Of a DNA stretch of 64,000 bases, positions 8,997 through 17,843 are shown in pieces. The stretch is from an uncultured Desulfobacter sp. Its GTDB lineage: Bacteria > Desulfobacterota > Desulfobacteria > Desulfobacterales > Desulfobacteraceae. The position numbers and the translations under genes are program-made. Position 1 is the stretch's first letter, and every line of letters begins with the position of its first letter. Under the pieces are notes generated by a model, which searched no databases, was not told where the DNA came from, and saw only the letters and a list, made by a program, of their open reading frames with translations. The stretch covers positions 6,404,501-6,468,500 of the forward strand of contig NZ_OY762929.1 of assembly GCF_963666675.1 (NCBI RefSeq), written 5' to 3'.

Positions 8997-10706
8997 TCAG
9001 ACCGGCGTCCTCATTTGCTCCAGAAGATCCAGCAGCAGGTGTTTGGCTTTTTGAACGTAGGCCTCCGGCAAAAGGTCTTTCATGGCTTTGTCGTCTGAAA
9101 ATCGCATGAGCAAGGCCTGGGCAAAGTATTTGTTGATCATATAAAACTGCGTAAAATGGGGGGCGTTGGGGCTGGGTTTGGAAATAAAATAGGTGTTGAA
9201 AAATATCCGGTAAAAGGCGCGTTGGGGGCGGTAATGGACGGCAAATGCCTGGAGACGTCTGGTGATTTCCGGAATGGCTTCTTTGGGCGGCACTTTTGTG
9301 ACGGCGTATTCCTTAAGGGTTGAAAAGCTTTTTTCCATAAGAACGGCCCGGATGCTGACCATGATTTCCCGGTCCGTGTCATGGGTGACGTCACAAACCA
9401 TGTCACAAAGATCTAAAACCGCATCCAAAGATTCAAAGTCGGTTTTACCTATCAAAACAAGAAAGGCTTGTTTTACCGCTTTTTTTTCATCCAACAGCCG
9501 GGATTTATCCAGGTCAAGGTTTTCAATGGCCCGCCGGATTTCAAACAATGCACTTTCCACCCACGCCAGGTCGCCGATGATCTCATCTTTTTCCATGGAA
9601 ACCAGATCAATTCTTTCTATAAGCCCCTTGAACATCTGCTGGAAAAGATCATTCACCGGCGGTTGGTAGTCCGGGTTTTGTGTGAATTCCCGGCAGAACC
9701 GTGTAATGTGCGGTACGCTGAACAAGACATCCATCCTGCACCTCAAGGCCGAAATCGCGACCTGGTGGGGCATGTCCCCCGGTTCAAGCGCTTTTGGCCA
9801 TACTTCAAAGAAGAGCCACAGCATATTTTGTCGCAGTTTGGAAAATGTCTCGCCGATGATGGATCGAATGGGAATGTCTATAATTTCACTCAACCGATAC
9901 CCCAATACCAGAAAGCGGTCCATCTTTTTTAATAGACCATAGATGGCCGTATCCAGCTTGTCCATGGTCTTGAGATACTCTTTTTTGTTTTCCTGGCTGG
10001 TTACGATCCTGGCTCGGGTATAAAGCAGCTTGGTGAAAATGTCATTATACCCGGCGATCTCCTGCCGGGACTTATTAGTAATTGTACCCAGGATTGTTTT
10101 TTCCATGCTCGGTAGTCTGGCCCCGGCCAGCCGGCAGACCAGGTCTGCGTCATTAATATCGTCAATATATTCAAACCACGGCTTGTCCTGGGCCAGGCTG
10201 AAAATAAGCCCTTTGAGGGTGTTGGATACAAGTCGCTTGTAATCCCTGCCCGACGTGCTTTGCTTGATAATGGACTGCATATCAGGGTTGACCAGGCTGT
10301 TGTCCTGGTTGCCCAGACTTGATTTTACCAGGTGAAAATAGGTAATGATCACATTGGTGGTGAGCAGCTCAATGGTGGTTTTATTGTCCGCTTCCTGGAT
10401 ATCCTCCTGGGAAATGCTGACCCCTAGGTCAAATGAAACCGCCGGCATATCCTCGACCAATGCTTTAAACAAGGCATAAAGCGCCTCGATATGCTGGTCC
10501 GGCAGCACAAACGGCTCTTTTTCCATCTCTTCGAGGAAAAAGCGGGTAATGCGCTTGATGGGGACAAGGGGATAGCCATTCTCGTCTTCAGGGTATTTTT
10601 TGATGGGGGTCAACCCCTCGGCCCCTTTACGCATGATGTCGGGCATGTCATGGGCGTATAGTCTGTCCCGGAACGTCTGGACTTTATTTTCGTCTAATAT
10701 TGTCAA
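8997..10706 (-). CDS. Unrecognised 569-aa cytosolic protein linked to a FapA-like gene
   Basis: I do not recognise a family. The protein is 569 aa, soluble, helix-rich and charged, with no signal peptide, membrane segment, cysteine cluster or nucleotide-binding motif that I can see. Notable stretches are TIELLTTNVIITYFHLVKSS (about 113-132) and repeated acidic-leucine helices in the last third. Its ATG at 10706 lies inside the end of the FapA-like gene (23-base overlap), so the two are translationally coupled and likely act together. The C-terminus reads LLLDLLEQMRTPV. It may be a cytosolic partner in flagellar or surface assembly, but that rests on the neighbour only. Confidence 0.7.
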   Translation of the reverse strand: MTILDENKVQTFRDRLYAHDMPDIMRKGAEGLTPIKKYPEDENGYPLVPIKRITRFFLEEMEKEPFVLPDQHIEALYALFKALVEDMPAVSFDLGVSISQEDIQEADNKTTIELLTTNVIITYFHLVKSSLGNQDNSLVNPDMQSIIKQSTSGRDYKRLVSNTLKGLIFSLAQDKPWFEYIDDINDADLVCRLAGARLPSMEKTILGTITNKSRQEIAGYNDIFTKLLYTRARIVTSQENKKEYLKTMDKLDTAIYGLLKKMDRFLVLGYRLSEIIDIPIRSIIGETFSKLRQNMLWLFFEVWPKALEPGDMPHQVAISALRCRMDVLFSVPHITRFCREFTQNPDYQPPVNDLFQQMFKGLIERIDLVSMEKDEIIGDLAWVESALFEIRRAIENLDLDKSRLLDEKKAVKQAFLVLIGKTDFESLDAVLDLCDMVCDVTHDTDREIMVSIRAVLMEKSFSTLKEYAVTKVPPKEAIPEITRRLQAFAVHYRPQRAFYRIFFNTYFISKPSPNAPHFTQFYMINKYFAQALLMRFSDDKAMKDLLPEAYVQKAKHLLLDLLEQMRTPV

Positions 10707-12729
10707 CGATCTCTATTCCCAATTCAGGCGCCTCATCTGTGGTGACAAGGGTTTGAAAAATTTTTACGTTATTTCTGGTTTCAAGTATTTCCATTGATGC
10801 CTCCGGCCCTTTTATTAAGGTTCCCGGAATGACCCGGCCTGAGACAATTGCCTGGGAGACACCTGGGTTCTGCTGCTGCCATCGGGTAAAATTGCTTTGC
10901 TCGCTTCTTAGTCGTTCAAGGTTGGTTTCCAGCTTTTCCAACTCAGTCTTGAATTTTTTTCTTTGTTTTTTCTTTTTTTCAATACGGTCAAGCAGATGGT
11001 TCAGCTCTTTGTCTAAACGCACCAGCAACCGGTTGTTTACCTGTATCTGGGATTTTAGACCGCGAGCTGTAGGATCCCCCTGTTTTTTTGACAATACAAA
11101 GTTTTCGTGTCTGGCCCTGTCAATTTCGTGAACCAGTGCCGAGGTATTTGCTGTATCCCGGGAGAGTTCTTCGACCAGGGCATCAAGTCTTTCATGGAGA
11201 GATGCCCGTCCGTCCGTGGTGCGCACAATGCGGTCCTGGATGTTTTTCAATTCCCGGGCGGTGAAGGTATCCACACCAAAGGTCACGGTGTTGGGCGTGG
11301 ATTTTTCGGTCCCCAGATGCTGGGTGAAAAGCCCTTTGTTGCAGGTGATTTCCGAAGAGATGATTTCTCCGGTTGTGATGATTACGGCGCCGGAGGTGAT
11401 GATCCGGCTGTCCATAATCTCTTTGTCCACAATGAGGTTGCCAAGGCAAAAAATGGTTGAGTTCTGTATGAATCTGATATTGACATTGCCCCGGGCATAT
11501 ACAAAACCGCCGATCATTCCGTTGAGGACCGTAACATCTCCCGAGGCCCGTATCTCTCCACCGTCCACCGTGCCGACCCGGATTTCATGTCCCTCGGCTT
11601 TGAATCCCGACTTCAGTGTGCCTTTGATAATGATATTTCCTTCATAGCTAATGTGCCCGGTTTCGTAATTAACATCCGCGGGCGCAGTAAAGGCAGGGCT
11701 CACGTCAACTTTGTTTGATGGGTCAAGTGCCGGGGTTCCGGTGATTGCAGCATAGAGTTCAAGGCCGTCCGAAGAGCGGACCACGCCTTTGCCGGATTTC
11801 AGTGCCGCATCTGCCGGAGTGGGGACGTAAAGCGACTCTTTAAAAATATTTTTCCCCTCGCGGGATTCGGTCAGGGGGAATTTTTTTGCCAGCAGACGGC
11901 CTTTTTTCAACCAGGGAATGGGGCCTCTGTCTTTGAAGTCAATATTGCCGTCTTCATCAATACCGCCGGCCTTGAGGTAATCCGTTTCAAAAAAATATTC
12001 GATCCTGGCATCCTTGCCCCGTATCGGATCCGTGCCCCGGGCCACCCGAAACGGGTTGGTTTTGAATCCCGAGGATTTTATGAATCTTTCCACATGAGAT
12101 GCGTCTACCAGGCCGTAAACGATGCCGTTGTCCTCCAGTTGTTCAATGATTTTTTCGGCGGAGACGGTGTTCACGAAGGTATCGGTTTTTTGTATAAATG
12201 CCGACATACCCGATGGTTCAACTTTGAGCTGTACGCCGCAGTTAAGTTTTCTGTCCAGGGAGTAGTCGATCAGTTGGGGTTCAGCCTGTGGAGGCTCCGT
12301 TGCAGCCTCCGGGGCGGCTGGTTTGGTCTTTTTCGGGGCGGGCTGTTTGCCTTGAAGCTGCTGTTCGACCTGCTGGTATTGCTCCTGGTTAAGTGTCTGG
12401 TCCTGTATCCATATTTTACTGATCAGTTCCGGCTGTCTTTTTTCAGCGATTTTGTTTGTCTGCCGGGCCATCTCCCCAACGAACTGCTCTTTGGTGACAA
12501 GGCCTAAATCAACCGCGCAATTTCCAAATTTTTGATTTTTTTGAATGGTTTTTAATGCGGCATAGCTGGCCAGAAGCTGTTTCATCTGCTTGTCTGTGAG
12601 GATATTTTCTCGTTCAAAATAGTTCTTTAACGCAAGATCAAGATTCTTTGCGTCGCGACATGCGGCCATGGCCTGGGCGCATTGGGCGTTTGTAATGAAT
12701 TTTTTTTGTAAGGCAAGTTTCTCAAGCAT
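10684..12729 (-). CDS. FapA/DUF342 family protein (flagellar-assembly-protein-A-like)
   Basis: 681 aa. The first 130 residues form a helical region (KKFITNAQCAQAMAACRD, KEQFVGEMARQTNK) resembling repeated short helices. It is followed by a Pro/Ala/Lys linker at about 130-155. The DUF342/FapA domain covers about 170-500, with the beta-rich GNIIIKGTLKSGFKAEG, GDVTVLNGMIGGFVYARGNVNIRFIQN and KEIMDSRIITSGAVIITTGEI turns of a stacked beta-helix. A long coiled coil (about 500-640, KKKKQRKKFKTELEKLETNLERL) follows. Members have been tied to flagellar assembly and polar localisation in Vibrio, though many are uncharacterised. It precedes and overlaps the unknown 569-aa gene. No clear ribosome site is seen before the ATG at 12729. 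Confidence 0.8.
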   Translation of the reverse strand: MLEKLALQKKFITNAQCAQAMAACRDAKNLDLALKNYFERENILTDKQMKQLLASYAALKTIQKNQKFGNCAVDLGLVTKEQFVGEMARQTNKIAEKRQPELISKIWIQDQTLNQEQYQQVEQQLQGKQPAPKKTKPAAPEAATEPPQAEPQLIDYSLDRKLNCGVQLKVEPSGMSAFIQKTDTFVNTVSAEKIIEQLEDNGIVYGLVDASHVERFIKSSGFKTNPFRVARGTDPIRGKDARIEYFFETDYLKAGGIDEDGNIDFKDRGPIPWLKKGRLLAKKFPLTESREGKNIFKESLYVPTPADAALKSGKGVVRSSDGLELYAAITGTPALDPSNKVDVSPAFTAPADVNYETGHISYEGNIIIKGTLKSGFKAEGHEIRVGTVDGGEIRASGDVTVLNGMIGGFVYARGNVNIRFIQNSTIFCLGNLIVDKEIMDSRIITSGAVIITTGEIISSEITCNKGLFTQHLGTEKSTPNTVTFGVDTFTARELKNIQDRIVRTTDGRASLHERLDALVEELSRDTANTSALVHEIDRARHENFVLSKKQGDPTARGLKSQIQVNNRLLVRLDKELNHLLDRIEKKKKQRKKFKTELEKLETNLERLRSEQSNFTRWQQQNPGVSQAIVSGRVIPGTLIKGPEASMEILETRNNVKIFQTLVTTDEAPELGIEIVDNIRRK

Positions 12730-13342
12730 ATGGATCGTCGCATAAATGAAAAATCATATTGTAGCAGAACACCAGAAGGTCTGCAGTTAAAAACGGCGCT
12801 ATGTATCAAGATTTGTCCAGATTGGAGATCAACTTTCCTATTGTGGCGCATCAAAGGTAAAACTGCAAGAAAAAACTAAAGATCCCGGCGGCTTTGGGCG
12901 AAATCAGGGGCGTTTCGAAAAAATCGCGGGGCGCTTGAAATGATATCTCCCTTAACGTGTTTACGACGCCATCATCCTCTATTTATTGGTCTTTTTAAGC
13001 CGTTTTTACGGCAATAAATATTTGACAAAACCCGTGGTTTGGATCTATTACTCGTGTTGACAGCGTTTTTGGGGGCGGCCAGTGAGAAATATCCGGGTCA
13101 TTCTCTCGTCCCAGGGTCCCATGCGAAAAGAGCGTTGAACGAATGTATTCGAGAAAAACAAAGTCCATTGCCTGTGAGGCCTAGTGGAATAGGGCAGGCC
13201 TGCAATGATGCTTTATTCGTGTTAAAGAATGCTAAAAAATATAAAAGAAAATTGGACAATTGGTTCGGACTTTTATATTAACTATTGCAAATATTGTCGG
13301 CAGGCAGCAGGGAGTCAATATTGCTGCTTGTCAGATCTTCTA
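12730..13342. other. About 600 bases without a convincing gene
   Basis: Upstream of two divergent genes. It contains an inverted repeat TATTTATTG (12980-12988) / CAATAAATA (13012-13020) with an inner CCG/CGG hairpin. An 80-codon reading frame at 13039-13281 has no ribosome site, family resemblance or codon bias and is not called. Promoters for both flanking genes must lie here. Confidence 0.6.
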
Positions 13343-13373
13343 AAAGAGGGACAAACTTAAAGAGGGACAAACT
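13343..13373 (+). repeat. Tandem duplication carrying two ribosome sites before fumarase
   Basis: The 15-base unit AAAGAGGGACAAACT occurs at 13343-13357 and again at 13359-13373, immediately before the fumarase ATG. Each copy holds a GAGGG Shine-Dalgarno core; only the second is properly spaced from the start codon. Confidence 0.85.
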
Positions 13374-13374
13374 A

Positions 13375-14982
13375 ATGGAATTTAACTATGAACCCATGTT
13401 TCCGTTGAAAAAGGATGCAACGCAGTACCGCCTGTTGACCAAGGATCATGTCCGGGTCCGGGAGTTTGAGGGCAAGGATGTGGTCATGGTGGAGCCCGTT
13501 GCATTGACTCTGCTGGCCGAAGCCGCATTTAAGGATGTGGCCCATTTATACCGGGCTGAACATCTGGCGCAGGTGAAGGCTGTTATTGATGACCCTGAAA
13601 GTTCTGACAATGACCGTTATGTAGCCCTGGAGCTTTTAAAAAACGCCGTAATTTCTGCTGAGAAAGTCTATCCCATGTGCCAGGACACCGGCACCGCCAT
13701 CATTATGGGCAAAAAGGGCCAGCAGGTCTGGACCTGGTCCGAAGATGAGCGCGAATTGTCCAAAGGCGCCTTTGACGCCTATACAAAAAACAATCTGCGT
13801 TATTCCCAGAATGCGCCGCTCACCATGTACGACGAAGTGAATACCAAAAATAATATGCCTGCCCAGGTGGAGATCGCTGCGGTCCAGGGCGATGAATATA
13901 ACTTCCTGTTCATGGCAAAAGGCGGCGGTTCAGCCAATAAAACCGCTTTGTTTCAGATGACCAAGGCCGTGCTCAATACCGAAGAGGGCCTGATTGACTT
14001 CATGCTTAAAGAGATGAAGCATCTGGGTACCGCAGCCTGTCCGCCTTATCACATCGCATTTGTCATCGGCGGCACCTCTGCCGAACTCAATCTTAAAGCC
14101 GTGAAACTGGCCTCTGCCAAATATCTGGATACCCTGCCCACCAAGGGCAGTGAAACCGGCCATGCGTTCAGGGATATCGACCTTGAAGAAAAAGTACTGG
14201 CACGCTCCAGGGATCTGGGACTTGGCGCTCAGTTCGGCGGTAAAAACTTTGCCCTGGATATCCGTGTTGTAAGACTTCCCCGCCACGGCGCATCCTGTCC
14301 CATCGGCATCGGCGTCTCCTGTTCCGCCGACCGTCAGATCAAGGGTAAAATCAACCGTGACGGCATCTTTTTGGAACAGCTGGTTGAAAACCCGGCAGAA
14401 TACCTGCCCGCCACCGAACCAGAAATGGCACCCGCCGTTGAGATTGACCTGAACCGGTCCATGGATGAAATCCGTGCCGAGCTGACCAAGTATCCGGTAT
14501 CCACCCGTCTGTCTTTGACCGGTAAAATCATCGTGGCCAGAGACATTGCCCATTCCAAGTTCATGGAACGGTATGAAAAGGGCGAAGGTCTGCCCGATTA
14601 CATCAAAGATCACATCATCTATTATGCAGGCCCGGCAAAGACCCCCGAAGGCGAAGCCTCCGGATCATTCGGCCCCACTACTGCCGGCCGTATGGACCCC
14701 TATGTACCGATCTTCCAGAAAGAGGGCGGCTCCATGGTGATGCTGGCCAAGGGTAACCGCTCCCAGGTCGTTACCGATGCCTGTAAAACCTACGGTGGTT
14801 TTTATTTAGGTTCACCTGGTGGTCCGGCCGCACGTCTTGGTAAAGATTTTATTAAAAATGTTGAGCTGGTTGAATATGAAGAACTGGGCATGGAAGCTGT
14901 GTGGATGATCACGGTTGAAAAATTCCCTGCGTTTATCATTGTTGATGATAAGGGCAATGACTTTTTTGAAGGCCTGGTATAA
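13375..14982 (+). CDS. Fumarate hydratase, class I (Fe-S)
   Basis: 535 aa from the ATG at 13375, the usual size of the fused single-chain class I fumarases (FumA/FumB type). It interconverts fumarate and malate using an oxygen-sensitive [4Fe-4S] cluster, in the citric acid cycle or its reductive direction. Cysteines expected to bind the cluster are in [10 protein letters not shown] (about 103) and in the [16 protein letters not shown] region (about 305-316). The [14 protein letters not shown] segment near 180 is also typical. The C-terminal beta-like half includes [11 protein letters not shown] and the [13 protein letters not shown] turn. A longer in-frame start at 13285 is rejected because the duplicated GAGGG ribosome sites point to 13375. 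A strong hairpin follows the gene. Confidence 0.95.
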   Translation: MEFNYEPMFPLKKDATQYRLLTKDHVRVREFEGKDVVMVEPVALTLLAEAAFKDVAHLYRAEHLAQVKAVIDDPESSDNDRYVALELLKNAVISAEKVYPMCQDTGTAIIMGKKGQQVWTWSEDERELSKGAFDAYTKNNLRYSQNAPLTMYDEVNTKNNMPAQVEIAAVQGDEYNFLFMAKGGGSANKTALFQMTKAVLNTEEGLIDFMLKEMKHLGTAACPPYHIAFVIGGTSAELNLKAVKLASAKYLDTLPTKGSETGHAFRDIDLEEKVLARSRDLGLGAQFGGKNFALDIRVVRLPRHGASCPIGIGVSCSADRQIKGKINRDGIFLEQLVENPAEYLPATEPEMAPAVEIDLNRSMDEIRAELTKYPVSTRLSLTGKIIVARDIAHSKFMERYEKGEGLPDYIKDHIIYYAGPAKTPEGEASGSFGPTTAGRMDPYVPIFQKEGGSMVMLAKGNRSQVVTDACKTYGGFYLGSPGGPAARLGKDFIKNVELVEYEELGMEAVWMITVEKFPAFIIVDDKGNDFFEGLV

Positions 14983-15016
14983 GTCATAGTTTTATATTAA
15001 ATTTGTTTTTAAAATC

Positions 15017-15069
15017 AAACAGGACAGACAGTGCTGCCGGATTTATGACGGTATCTGTCTGTCCTGTTT
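15017..15069 (+). terminator. Hairpin after fumarase, probable terminator
   Basis: A 14-bp perfect stem, AAACAGGACAGACA (15017-15030) with TGTCTGTCCTGTTT (15056-15069), 25-base loop. There is no long T run after it, so termination or 3'-end protection are both possible. Confidence 0.65.
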
Positions 15070-15078
15070 CCATCTGAA

Positions 15079-15109
15079 CCCCAACATTATGACTTCTGCA
15101 ATGTTGGGG
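15079..15109 (+). other. Second hairpin in the leader of the reductase gene
   Basis: A 10-bp perfect stem CCCCAACATT (15079-15088) / AATGTTGGGG (15100-15109), 11-base loop, ending 5 bases before the AAGGAA ribosome site (15115-15120). It could be part of a double terminator or influence translation. Confidence 0.5.
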
Positions 15110-15125
15110 GGAACAAGGAATTTAT

Positions 15126-15647
15126 ATGCAAGTCATTTTGCTGATGGCCTCAACCGTGGACGGTAAGATTGCAAAGGATTCCAGCCAACTTGTGGACTGG
15201 ACCGGCAAAGCCGATAAAAAATATTTTGTGGAATTGACCAAAAAGGCAGGGGTTATGATCATGGGATCAAAAAGTTATGATACACTTGGCTCCCCCTTGC
15301 CCGGTCGTCTGAATATTGTTATGACCCGGGATAAATCCAGGCAAAGTGATCAAGACAATCTGATATTTACGGATTTGTCCCCGGCTGAAATTCTTGATGA
15401 TCTTGGGAACAAGGGGTACACCAGCGCGGCCTTGATCGGCGGTGCCACCATCAACACCTTGTTTGCCCGGGACAACCTGATTACCCAGGTGCATTTGACC
15501 ATGGTACCCCGGCTGTTTGGTTCAGGGTTGTCCTTATTTGCACCTCCCCTTGATCTTGATACGGCCCTTAAGCTTGAGTCTTATCAGGATATTGGAGAGG
15601 GGCACCTTTTACTCATTTATCATGTGGTGAACCATGAAGAACAATGA
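15126..15647 (+). CDS. RibD C-terminal/dihydrofolate-reductase-like protein
   Basis: 173 aa. The N-terminus QVILLMASTVDGKIA is the typical start of the RibD_C/DHFR fold, followed by VMIMGSKSYDTLG (about 42-55), LNIVMTRD, and the NADPH-binding ALIGGATINTLF (about 102-113) and late HLLLIYHVV strand. Such proteins reduce pyrimidine or pterin substrates with NADPH; stand-alone members have unknown substrates. It is shorter than a full RibD and lacks the deaminase half. Start ATG 15126 follows AAGGAA at 15115. A possible 46-codon gene overlaps its end. Confidence 0.85.
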   Translation: MQVILLMASTVDGKIAKDSSQLVDWTGKADKKYFVELTKKAGVMIMGSKSYDTLGSPLPGRLNIVMTRDKSRQSDQDNLIFTDLSPAEILDDLGNKGYTSAALIGGATINTLFARDNLITQVHLTMVPRLFGSGLSLFAPPLDLDTALKLESYQDIGEGHLLLIYHVVNHEEQ

Positions 15648-15774
15648 TGTTCCCGGGATAAAATCAGGCACCAAAAAAGAGAAGAAAAAAAATTTCATTA
15701 TCCGCTATTTTGAGTGGATCGCAAATGGAACCCAACGGGCCAACCAACAGGGTCGAGGCCCCTGCAAATACTGA
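15634..15774 (+). CDS. Possible 46-aa small protein between reductase and cytochrome genes
   Basis: ATG at 15634 overlaps the reductase stop by 14 bases and runs to TGA at 15772-15774. The product is basic at the N-terminus (GTKKEKKKN), then amphipathic with aromatic residues (FIIRYFEWIANG) and ends in GPCKY. The overlap and the even spacing to the cytochrome gene make a coupled small gene plausible, but only a weak GGTG precedes it and I recognise no family. Confidence 0.35.
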   Translation: MKNNDVPGIKSGTKKEKKKNFIIRYFEWIANGTQRANQQGRGPCKY

Positions 15775-15846
15775 GCTCCGAAAAAATGATCGGTCCGTGG
15801 GGCTGAATATTCTGACACGTTTAAAAAAAAAAAGGATTGCGCTATC

Positions 15847-17214
15847 ATGAGTAAAACAAAAGTAAGGATTCAGTCTGCCGTCACCATCTGCGGACTGGTT
15901 TGCCTGTGTTTTGTATTGGTGTTGATTTTTCGCGGTGAGACCCCTTCGGTTAACACCGATTCTGAAGAACAGGCCTTTAATCTGGAACAATTCATTGACC
16001 CGGAAACCTGTGGCGGCTGCCATGATGAGATTATGTACCAGTGGCAGACCTCCATGCACCACCTTTCCCATCAGGATCCGGTGTATACCCGGGTGGCAAA
16101 ATTTTATCTCCAGGGCCTGACCGAGGCCGGTCATATAGAGGAGGCCGAGTCATGCGTGAAGTGCCACACCCCTGTGGGCGTTGTCAGCGGTTTCCCCAAA
16201 AAAGTGTCCGATGAATTCGCAGACGTTCCGGAGATTGCGGCCCAGGGCATCCAATGCGATTATTGCCACGTGGCCGTAGACATCACCAAGATGTATAACA
16301 ACGGACTGGTTCTCTCCCCCGGCCAGGGTGAGGATGATCCCGGTGTCAAGTATGGGCCTTTTGATGATACGGAACCTGAGTTTCATGATGCGGCATACTC
16401 AAAACTGCACACCGATTCAAAAGTTTGCGGTACCTGCCATGATGTGAAGCATGTGGCCTTCGGCACCGACCTTGAAACCACATACACGGAATGGGAAAAC
16501 GGCCCGTACAACAGCCCGGATCCGGAAAAGCATATCTCCTGTCAGGGGTGCCATATGTACCAGCGGCCGGGCGTACCTGCCACAGCGTCCACCCCCCGGC
16601 CCGAAAATCCGGGCAGTGCAACCCAGGACGCCAAACAGCGGCCTCACATCTTTACCCACTATTTTGTGGGTGCCAATTCCGGTCTGCCCGGGATGTTTTC
16701 CGACAAAGAGAAATCCAACATGGCTGTGGAACGCTTAAAACATGCAGCTGAAATCTTTCTGGAGATGGAGGCTGATCAGCGTGTTCGGGTGGTTGTTGCC
16801 AATACGGGCGCCGGACACAGCCTGCCCACAGGCTTGACGGATATGCGCCAGATGTGGCTTGAAGTCACCTTGGTGGACAGTGAAGGCAATATCGTATACA
16901 AGACCGGTGTTCCCGATGAAAATCATGAACTGCCCGAAGATACGGTGATATTTAACACCGTTTTTGGGGACGGCAACGGCAATCCTGTCATCAACATTGC
17001 AAAAGCCAAGGAAATTTTGTCCGACACCCGGATCCCCGTGGGCGAAAGTGCGTCCCATCTGTTTGAATTAAATCCGGCCCCCCAAAGTGGATGCAAACTG
17101 ACCGCGCGCCTGCTGTACCGCTCCATGCCCCAGAAAATTCTCAATCAATTGCCTGGCGAGCCCTTAGGGCCTCTGCCGGTGGTGGAGATGGCTGCGGTAT
17201 ACAAAATATTTTAA
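15847..17214 (+). CDS. Membrane-anchored pentaheme cytochrome c (c554-like)
   Basis: 455 aa with an N-terminal signal anchor (about residues 10-29) and five CxxCH heme sites: CGGCH (55-59), CVKCH (103-107), CDYCH (about 135), CGTCH (about 192) and CQGCH (about 231). The His-rich HHLSHQ segment near 71-75 can supply axial ligands. Heme spacing resembles the cytochrome c554 family of periplasmic electron carriers. The last 200 residues lack hemes and look beta-rich (VRVVVANTGAGHSLPTG), a domain found behind multiheme modules in sulfate reducers. It likely shuttles electrons at the outer face of the inner membrane; donor and acceptor are unknown. A short hairpin (17226-17247) follows the stop. 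Confidence 0.88.
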   Translation: MSKTKVRIQSAVTICGLVCLCFVLVLIFRGETPSVNTDSEEQAFNLEQFIDPETCGGCHDEIMYQWQTSMHHLSHQDPVYTRVAKFYLQGLTEAGHIEEAESCVKCHTPVGVVSGFPKKVSDEFADVPEIAAQGIQCDYCHVAVDITKMYNNGLVLSPGQGEDDPGVKYGPFDDTEPEFHDAAYSKLHTDSKVCGTCHDVKHVAFGTDLETTYTEWENGPYNSPDPEKHISCQGCHMYQRPGVPATASTPRPENPGSATQDAKQRPHIFTHYFVGANSGLPGMFSDKEKSNMAVERLKHAAEIFLEMEADQRVRVVVANTGAGHSLPTGLTDMRQMWLEVTLVDSEGNIVYKTGVPDENHELPEDTVIFNTVFGDGNGNPVINIAKAKEILSDTRIPVGESASHLFELNPAPQSGCKLTARLLYRSMPQKILNQLPGEPLGPLPVVEMAAVYKIF

Positions 17215-17225
17215 TGGTTTAAAAT

Positions 17226-17247
17226 GACGGCAGCCCTTGCTGCCGTC
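17226..17247 (+). terminator. Short GC hairpin after the cytochrome gene
   Basis: GACGGCAG (17226-17233) / CTGCCGTC (17240-17247), 6-base loop. It lies in the 52-base gap before mntP and lacks a T run, so it may only attenuate. Confidence 0.45.
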
Positions 17248-17266
17248 AACGGATAATAAAAACACA

Positions 17267-17833
17267 ATGCATTTGTTCGATATTGTTGTCATCTCCATCG
17301 GACTGGCCATGGATGCCTCGGCCGTATCCATGGCCGCTGCGGCCTGCGGGTATGCACAAGACCTGCGGGCCGTGTTTCGTCTGGCGTTTCACTTTGGTCT
17401 GTTTCAGTTCATGATGCCGGTGGTCGGATGGTTTCTGGGTACCGGATTTGTCGCATATGTCCGGGCCGTGGACCACTGGATCGCCTTTGGGCTCCTGGCC
17501 TTTGTGGGCGGGCGCATGGTCCGGGAAGGCTTATCCCACACCGAAGAGTGCCTTCACAGGGATCCATCCAGGGGTCTGACCATGGTCATGCTCAGTGTCG
17601 CCACAAGCATTGATGCCCTGGCCATCGGCCTGGGACTGGCCGTGATGGATGTCAATATCTGGTACCCCTCCGCCCTCATCGGCATTATCACCTGCGCCAT
17701 GTCCGTGGCCGCCATTTACATCGGCAAACGGGTGGGCTCGACCTTCGGCAGTAAAATGGAGGTTGTTGGCGGCGTTATATTGATTGGCCTTGGCTTGAAA
17801 ATACTTATTCCTGAACTCTTTTTTAATGTTTGA
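17267..17833 (+). CDS. mntP: Manganese efflux pump MntP
   Basis: 188 aa, six membrane helices in two similar halves. Each half carries the family aspartate motif: SIGLAMDASAVSMAAA near residue 12 and SVATSIDALAIGLGLA near 110. MntP exports Mn(II) from the cytosol. The ATG at 17267 (MHLFD) is chosen over a TTG 30 bases upstream because MntP proteins begin close to the first helix. The short leader leaves no space for a yybP-ykoY manganese riboswitch, which controls mntP in other bacteria, so regulation may differ. The gene ends 10 bases before the most likely start of the methyltransferase gene. Confidence 0.92.
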   Translation: MHLFDIVVISIGLAMDASAVSMAAAACGYAQDLRAVFRLAFHFGLFQFMMPVVGWFLGTGFVAYVRAVDHWIAFGLLAFVGGRMVREGLSHTEECLHRDPSRGLTMVMLSVATSIDALAIGLGLAVMDVNIWYPSALIGIITCAMSVAAIYIGKRVGSTFGSKMEVVGGVILIGLGLKILIPELFFNV

Positions 17834-17843
17834 TTGTAAATCT

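Noticed and set aside
8819..9109. 96-codon open frame after the IS
   Set aside because: It lies across the stem-loop repeat and the end of the opposite-strand 569-aa gene; no protein-like features.
13039..13281. 80-codon open frame before fumarase
   Set aside because: No ribosome site, no family resemblance, and composition like noncoding DNA.
15772..15774. TGA read as selenocysteine in the 46-codon frame
   Set aside because: The frame meets another stop a few codons later and no SECIS-like hairpin was seen.
17220..17266. yybP-ykoY manganese riboswitch before mntP
   Set aside because: The 52-base gap is too short and lacks the conserved loops.
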